Shown here piece after piece: positions 5,804-9,402 of a DNA stretch of 9,402 nucleotides. A model generated the notes under the pieces. That model was not told the origin of the DNA, made no database searches, and saw only the letters and a program-made list of their open reading frames with translations. Source of the DNA: an uncultured Phascolarctobacterium sp. (lineage in GTDB: Bacteria; Bacillota; Negativicutes; Acidaminococcales; Acidaminococcaceae); the NCBI GenBank assembly GCA_900553055.1, contig USBV01000051.1:1-9402 (forward strand), read 5' to 3'. The position numbers and the translations under genes were made by a program. Position 1 is the stretch's first letter. Every line of letters starts with the position of its first letter.

Positions 5804-6745
5804 ATGAGCAAGATTGCTTTTGTGTTCCCGGGACAGGGTTCCCAAACTGTGGGTATGTGCAAGGCATTTTATGATGAATACCCTATTGTTAAACAAATTT
5901 TTGAAGAGGCTGACGACGCTCTTGGTTATTCCATCAGCAAGATGTGCTTTGAAGGCCCTGCTTCCGACCTGCAGCTGACCGCCAACACCCAGCCTGCCAT
6001 CCTCACCGCTAGCACCGCTTGTGGCGCTGTACTGAAGGAGCGTGGTATTAGCTGTGCTGTAGCTGCCGGCCATAGCCTGGGTGAATATTCCGCTCTGGTT
6101 AATGTTGGTGCGATGAAGTTCGCTGACGCAGTTGTAGCTGTGCACAAGCGTGGCCAATTCATGCAAGAGGCTGTGCCCGTGGGCGAAGGCTCCATGGCTG
6201 CAGTTTTGGGCTTGGACAGCGACAAGATTGTAGAAATCTGCAAGGCTGTTGAAGCCGAGATGGGCGCAGCTGTACAAGCTGTAAACTTCAACTGCCCTGG
6301 TCAAGTAGTAATCGCCGGCGCTGTTGACCCTGTAAACAAGGCTATCGAAGCTCTGAAGGCTGCTGGTGCTAAGCGTGCCGTGCTGCTGCCCGTAAGCGCA
6401 CCCTTCCACAGCACCCTGATGCAGCCCGCTGCTGACCGTTTGGCAGAGGTGCTGGCTCCTATGGAAATTAAGGATATCGTGATTCCCGTTGTTGCTAACG
6501 TAACTGCTCAAGAGGTTGTAAGCGGCGCAGAAATCAAAAAGCTCCTGGTTAAGCAAGCTGCTAGCCCGGTTCTGTGGGAAACCTCCGTACGTAATATGGT
6601 TGCTAATGGCGTGGATACTTTTGTTGAGGTTGGCCCCGGCAAGGTGCTCACCGGCTTCACCAAGAAGATTGCTAAGGGCATGACTGCTCTTAACGTAGAA
6701 GATCCCGCAAGTCTGGAAAAAACTCTGGCTGCTCTGAAGGCTTAA
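5804..6745 (+). CDS. fabD: Malonyl-CoA:ACP transacylase
   Basis: FabD transfers malonyl from malonyl-CoA to the phosphopantetheine arm of ACP, supplying the extender unit. The 313-aa protein starts MSKIAFVFPGQGSQ, whose GQGSQ at 10-14 forms the oxyanion site. The nucleophile is S91 in GHSLGEYSAL, R116 (HKRGQFMQ) binds the malonyl carboxylate, and H202 (APFHSTLM) completes the dyad. VEVGPGKVLTGF lies near the C-terminus. The ATG at 5804 has GAGAGG about 8 nt upstream. From here through fabG and acpP the codon choice is clearly more uniform (GCT/GCA, CTG, GGC) than in fapR or plsX, suggesting high expression. An 80-nt gap with a large hairpin follows before fabG. Confidence 0.98.
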   Translation: MSKIAFVFPGQGSQTVGMCKAFYDEYPIVKQIFEEADDALGYSISKMCFEGPASDLQLTANTQPAILTASTACGAVLKERGISCAVAAGHSLGEYSALVNVGAMKFADAVVAVHKRGQFMQEAVPVGEGSMAAVLGLDSDKIVEICKAVEAEMGAAVQAVNFNCPGQVVIAGAVDPVNKAIEALKAAGAKRAVLLPVSAPFHSTLMQPAADRLAEVLAPMEIKDIVIPVVANVTAQEVVSGAEIKKLLVKQAASPVLWETSVRNMVANGVDTFVEVGPGKVLTGFTKKIAKGMTALNVEDPASLEKTLAALKA

Positions 6746-6760
6746 ATAAAATATTCGTCA

Positions 6761-6800
6761 CAATGCTTAGAGTGCGTTAGATGGCGTGCTATAAGCATTG
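6761..6800 (+). other. Near-perfect 40-nt RNA hairpin between fabD and fabG
   Basis: CAATGCTTA (6761-6769) pairs with TAAGCATTG (6792-6800). After one G/A mismatch, eight more pairs follow (6771-6778 with 6783-6790, four of them G-U), closing an AGAU loop. In all, 17 of 18 positions pair in a fully symmetric 40-nt unit. No U-tract follows, so it is not a standard terminator. It sits 14 nt before the fabG ribosome binding site and may act in mRNA processing, stability or partial attenuation. Confidence 0.7.
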
Positions 6801-6825
6801 CCTAAGGGAAGAAAGGAAAAAGTTT

Positions 6826-7569
6826 ATGAAACTTGAAGGTAAGAAAGCGCTAGTAACCGGCGCATCTCGCGGCATCGGCCGCGCTATTGCTTTGGCATTG
6901 GCTGCTGAGGGCGCTGACGTAGTAGTTAACTATGCTGGCAGCGAAGCTGCTGCTAAAGCAGTTGCTGCTGAAATTGAAGCTATGGGCCGCAAGGCTCTGG
7001 TGCTGCAGGCTGATATTTCCTCCAACGAAGCTGCTACCGCTATGATGGACGCTGCTGTGAAGGAATTTGGTCGCATTGATATCCTGGTTAATAACGCCGG
7101 TATCACCCGTGACGGCCTGCTGATGCGCATGAAGGAGGAGGATTGGGACGCAGTGCTCACCACCAACCTGAAGGGCGTATTCAACTGCACCAAGGCTGCT
7201 GTAAAATACATGATGAAGCAAAAGGCTGGTCGCATTGTTAGCATCAGCTCCGTTGTAGGTCTGATGGGTAATGCCGGTCAAGCAAACTACGCTGCTGCTA
7301 AGGCTGGCGTTTTGGGCTTCACTAAGGCTGTAGCGAAAGAGGTTGCTGCTCGCGGCATCACCGTGAACGCTATCGCTCCCGGCTTCATCCAAACCGATAT
7401 GACCGCCGTTCTTTCTGAAAAGGTGGTTGAAGGTATGCTGAATACTATTCCTTTACATAAATTGGGAGATCCTGAAGATATTGCCAAGGCTGTTGTCTTC
7501 CTTGTGAGTGACGACGCCAAATATATAACCGGACAGACTTTACATGTCGACGGTGGTATGGTAATGTAA
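6826..7569 (+). CDS. fabG: 3-oxoacyl-ACP reductase
   Basis: FabG reduces beta-ketoacyl-ACP to the 3-hydroxyacyl form with NADPH. The 247-aa short-chain dehydrogenase has the TGASRGIG cofactor loop at 11-18, NNAG at 89-92, the catalytic tetrad N114, S142 (SISSVVG), Y155 and K159 (YAAAK), and IAPGFIQTDM. It ends VDGGMVM, the family C-terminus. An in-frame ATG at 6781 would add 15 residues unlike the family, has no ribosome binding site and lies at the loop of the hairpin. The ATG at 6826 has AGGA (6814-6817) 8 nt upstream and gives the standard length. Codon choice in roughly the last 60 codons is less biased (TTA, ATA, GGA, GTC) than in the rest of the gene. Confidence 0.97.
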   Translation: MKLEGKKALVTGASRGIGRAIALALAAEGADVVVNYAGSEAAAKAVAAEIEAMGRKALVLQADISSNEAATAMMDAAVKEFGRIDILVNNAGITRDGLLMRMKEEDWDAVLTTNLKGVFNCTKAAVKYMMKQKAGRIVSISSVVGLMGNAGQANYAAAKAGVLGFTKAVAKEVAARGITVNAIAPGFIQTDMTAVLSEKVVEGMLNTIPLHKLGDPEDIAKAVVFLVSDDAKYITGQTLHVDGGMVM

Positions 7570-7571
7570 TA

Positions 7572-7608
7572 AGGCAACCTTGCAAATTTGCCTAGTGGAA
7601 GGAGGTGA
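7572..7608 (+). promoter_or_regulatory. acpP leader: small hairpin and very strong ribosome binding site
   Basis: AGGCAA (7572-7577) can pair with TTGCCT (7588-7593). AAGGAGGTGA (7599-7608) then gives a 10-base match to the 16S rRNA tail, ahead of the acpP ATG at 7615. This is the strongest ribosome binding site in the window and fits the very high demand for ACP. Confidence 0.75.
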
Positions 7609-7614
7609 ATCGTA

Positions 7615-7845
7615 ATGAGCACTTTCGAAAAAGTAAGAGACATCACTGTTGAACAACTGAGCGTTGACGCTGACGAAGTAAAGATGGAATCCGCTTTCAT
7701 CGATGACCTCGGCGCTGACTCCCTCGACATCGTTGAACTGATCATGGCTTTCGAAGAGGAATTCGGTGTTGAAATTCCTGATGAAAAAGCTGAAAAGATT
7801 CGCACTGTAGCTGACGCTGTTAAGCTGCTGGATGAAGAAAAATAA
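7615..7845 (+). CDS. acpP: Acyl carrier protein
   Basis: ACP carries growing acyl chains on a phosphopantetheine arm and serves every enzyme of the cycle encoded around it, plus PlsX. The 76-aa protein is acidic, with [12 protein letters not shown] around S36, the residue modified by holo-ACP synthase. Length, acidic helices and the position of S36 match the type II ACP family. The ATG has an outstanding ribosome binding site upstream. It follows fabG by 45 nt and is followed by a GC-rich hairpin. Codon use is highly biased, as expected for an abundant protein. It could serve other carrier roles in theory, but the fab context makes fatty-acid synthesis the clear one. Confidence 0.98.
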   Translation: MSTFEKVRDITVEQLSVDADEVKMESAFIDDLGADSLDIVELIMAFEEEFGVEIPDEKAEKIRTVADAVKLLDEEK

Positions 7846-7866
7846 TGCTTTATCGGCTTATGTTTA

Positions 7867-7920
7867 GGGGGAGCCGCTGCGCTCCCCCAACACAAGCTAC
7901 TTTGGTCCTGAAATGGGGGA
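7867..7920 (+). other. GC-rich hairpin after acpP with alternative pairing to the fabK ribosome binding site
   Basis: GGGGGAGC (7867-7874) pairs perfectly with GCTCCCCC (7881-7888) around a 6-nt loop. No U-tract follows, so it is not a classical terminator. The 3' arm, TCCCCCA (7883-7889), can instead pair over 7 bp with TGGGGGA (7914-7920), which is the likely fabK ribosome binding site. The two structures exclude each other. The first should dominate and leave fabK open; the second would hide its start. A regulatory switch is an inference. Confidence 0.5.
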
Positions 7921-7926
7921 TATTTG

Positions 7927-8877
7927 TTGAAACTACCAGTGCTGAAAATCGGTAAATTGCTTGCACAGGTACCGATTGTACAAGGAGGCATGGCTATTAG
8001 GTTGTCCACTGCCCGTCTGGCAGCAGCTGTAGCAAATGAAGGCGGTATTGGCCTGATTGCTGCATCCGGCATGAGCTGCGATGAGCTGCGCAAGGAGATT
8101 AGGGTGGCACGTGAGTTGACCGGGGGAAAGGGTATCATCGGTATAAACTGCATGTTTGCTGCAAGGGCTTTTTTGGAGCTGATTACCACTGCCGCAGAAG
8201 AAAAAATTGATTTAATCGTGGCCGGCGCCGGTTTTTCAAGAGATATTTTTGCCGTCGGACGTAAATATGGTGTTGAAGTAGTACCTATTGTATCTTCTGT
8301 AAAGCTGGCTAAAATATCTGAAAAGCTGGGTGCATCTGCTATCGTTGTTGAAGGCACCGAAGCAGGTGGTCATCTTGGTACCCAACAATCCATTAAAGAG
8401 ATTCTTCCGGAGATTGTAAAATCCGTTAATATACCTGTCATCGCTGCTGGCGGCGCAGTGTGCGGCCAGGATGTGGCAGAGCTTTTGAACCTGGGTGCCA
8501 GTGGTGTGCAAATGGGCAGTCGTTTTGCTGCCAGCGAGGAATCCAATGGCGCACCTGCCCTGAAGGAATTTTATTTGAAAATGACAAAAGAAGACGTTGT
8601 TCAAATCGATAGCCCTGTTGGCTACAAGGGGCGCGCTATTCGCAATCCCTTTGCACAATTGTCTTTGGAAAATAGAGCTCCCAAACCCACTCAATGTGAT
8701 TTGTGCTTGAAGCATTGTACCCACAGCTTCTGCATTATTCGTGCTCTTACCCGCGCGCAACAGGGTGATGTGGAGACCGGCCTGGTATTTACCGGTGCCA
8801 ATATGTGGAAAATCAAGGAGATTCTGCCGGTAAAAGAAATTTTCCGCAGAATCAAAGAAGATATCGCAAAAATTTAA
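7927..8877 (+). CDS. fabK: FabK-like enoyl-ACP reductase / nitronate monooxygenase-family flavoprotein
   Basis: This 316-aa FMN-type TIM-barrel protein of the nitronate monooxygenase/FabK family is probably the enoyl-ACP reductase of the operon, by context. It shows PIVQGGMAIRLS near the N-terminus, GGIGLIAASG, VEGTEAGGHLG with the probable catalytic His (residue 149), IPVIAAGG, GVQMGSRF and SPVGYKGRAIRNPF. The C-terminus carries a four-Cys motif (CxxCxxxCxxxxC; residues 257, 260, 264 and 269), then GDVETGLVFTGAN, a tail found in clostridial nitronate-monooxygenase-like proteins rather than in classical FabK. The start is non-AUG: TTG at 7927 gives MKLPVLKIG, family-like, with GGGGG 7 nt upstream. 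TTG at 7924 is possible but crowds that site. fabF follows after 17 nt. The exact reaction is less certain than for its neighbours. Confidence 0.8.
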   Translation: MKLPVLKIGKLLAQVPIVQGGMAIRLSTARLAAAVANEGGIGLIAASGMSCDELRKEIRVARELTGGKGIIGINCMFAARAFLELITTAAEEKIDLIVAGAGFSRDIFAVGRKYGVEVVPIVSSVKLAKISEKLGASAIVVEGTEAGGHLGTQQSIKEILPEIVKSVNIPVIAAGGAVCGQDVAELLNLGASGVQMGSRFAASEESNGAPALKEFYLKMTKEDVVQIDSPVGYKGRAIRNPFAQLSLENRAPKPTQCDLCLKHCTHSFCIIRALTRAQQGDVETGLVFTGANMWKIKEILPVKEIFRRIKEDIAKI

Positions 8878-8894
8878 CTACGAGGTGAATAATT

Positions 8895-9402
8895 TTGAGT
8901 AAAAGAAGAGTTGTAATAACCGGCGTAGGCCCTGTTACTCCTATTGGTATCGGCAAGGAAACCTTCTGGAGCAATTTGGTTGCCGGCAAATCCGGCGTAG
9001 GCCCCATCACTCAATTTGATACTGAGGGCTTCACCGTGAAGATTGCTGCAGAGGTAAAGGATTTTGATTACACTGCTTATATCGACAAAAAAGAAGGCAA
9101 ACGCATGGACCGCGTAACCCAATTGGCAGTTGCTGCTGCCAAATTGGCTATCGAGGATGCTAAGCTGGATATGAGCAAGGAAAATGCTATGCGCTGTGGC
9201 GTATGCGTTGGTAGTGGCATTGGCGGCATTCATACCTTCCTGGATCAATCCCTGAAGTATGGCGCTAAGGGCCCCTCCAAGATCAGCCCCTTCTTTATTC
9301 CGATGGAAATTCCTAACATGAGCGCTGGCCAAATCGCTATTGCCTGCGGCCTGAAGGGTCCTAACACTGCTATTGTAACCGCTTGCGCAACCGGCACCAA
9401 CT
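8895..9402 (+). CDS. fabF: Beta-ketoacyl-ACP synthase II, N-terminal part
   Basis: FabF condenses acyl-ACP with malonyl-ACP to elongate the chain. Only the first 169 codons are in the window; the frame runs off the right edge. The protein starts SKRRVVITGVGPVTPIG after the initiator, the family N-terminus. Next come SGVGPITQFD, FVPM-like PFFIPMEIPNMSAGQIAI and GLKGPNTAIVTACATGTN, which holds the nucleophile C164. The two catalytic histidines and the remaining core lie beyond the edge. The start is TTG at 8895, with GAGGTGA (8882-8888) 6 nt upstream. No ATG is near, so this is the second consecutive TTG start. FabB-type is an alternative, but FabF is usual in this operon. Confidence 0.95.
   Translation, partial: MSKRRVVITGVGPVTPIGIGKETFWSNLVAGKSGVGPITQFDTEGFTVKIAAEVKDFDYTAYIDKKEGKRMDRVTQLAVAAAKLAIEDAKLDMSKENAMRCGVCVGSGIGGIHTFLDQSLKYGAKGPSKISPFFIPMEIPNMSAGQIAIACGLKGPNTAIVTACATGTN

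Noticed and set aside
5019..5867. 282-codon minus-strand open frame
   Set aside because: It is a shadow of fabH and the start of fabD, which have full catalytic motifs on the plus strand.
5783..6556. 257-codon minus-strand open frame
   Set aside because: It is a shadow of fabD, explained by codon bias; no family motif is seen.
6781..6825. Upstream ATG giving a 262-residue FabG
   Set aside because: The extra 15 residues are unlike the family, there is no ribosome binding site, and the codon lies in the loop of the 40-nt hairpin. ATG at 6826 has a suitable site and gives the normal length.
7287..8357. 356-codon minus-strand open frame
   Set aside because: It is antisense across fabG, acpP and fabK. 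Biased codon use in those genes leaves few stops on the other strand. The product is Ser/Ala/Thr/Pro-rich, low in complexity, and spans three unrelated genes.
1..9402. Mobile elements, CRISPR, defence or toxin genes
   Set aside because: Every gene fits a conserved metabolic locus. No transposase, integrase, long terminal repeats or regularly spaced repeats were seen.

Overview
This window reads as the housekeeping fatty-acid and acetate metabolism locus of an anaerobic-type Bacillota (Firmicutes), possibly a member of the Negativicutes. The evidence is a FapR regulator, a Cys-rich DUF177 (YceD) protein next to a zinc-ribbon L32, a TmcAL/YlbM homologue beside acetate kinase, strong AGGAGG-type ribosome binding sites, and sigma-A promoters of consensus form. 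The genus is an inference that sequence reading alone cannot settle. I see no mobile elements, CRISPR arrays, tRNA or rRNA genes, and no gene-free stretch longer than about 240 bases.

Layout. Positions 1-623 (minus strand) hold the N-terminal half of tmcAL, which uses acetate and ATP to acetylate the wobble cytidine of elongator tRNA-Met. A 239-base divergent control region (624-862) follows, rich in repeats and hairpins. Next on the plus strand is ackA (acetate kinase, GTG start). A perfect-consensus promoter (2128-2156) then drives yceD and rpmF, which end at a strong intrinsic terminator (2906-2939). A second promoter (3062-3090) with a FapR-type operator just downstream of its start point opens the fatty-acid operon: fapR, plsX, fabH (each pair overlapping by 4 bases), fabD, fabG, acpP, a FabK/nitronate-monooxygenase-like flavoprotein gene (TTG start), and the 5' part of fabF (TTG start, cut by the window edge just after its catalytic Cys).

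How the genes work together. FapR senses malonyl-CoA. FabD loads malonyl onto ACP, FabH starts the chain from acetyl-CoA, FabF elongates, FabG reduces the ketoacyl group, and the FabK-like enzyme probably reduces the enoyl group. PlsX passes acyl chains from ACP to phosphate for phospholipid synthesis. A dehydratase (FabZ) and acetyl-CoA carboxylase are not in the window and may lie downstream. AckA and TmcAL both use acetate and share a divergent control region.

Nothing here looks like a wholly new system. The points most worth a second look are non-coding: (1) a near-perfect 40-nt hairpin directly before fabG; (2) a GC-rich hairpin after acpP whose 3' arm can alternatively pair with the fabK ribosome binding site; (3) a FapR-like half-site in the tmcAL leader and a 10-bp inverted repeat bracketing the tmcAL/ackA promoters; and (4) a FabK-position enzyme whose C-terminus carries a four-Cys motif more typical of nitronate-monooxygenase-like proteins.
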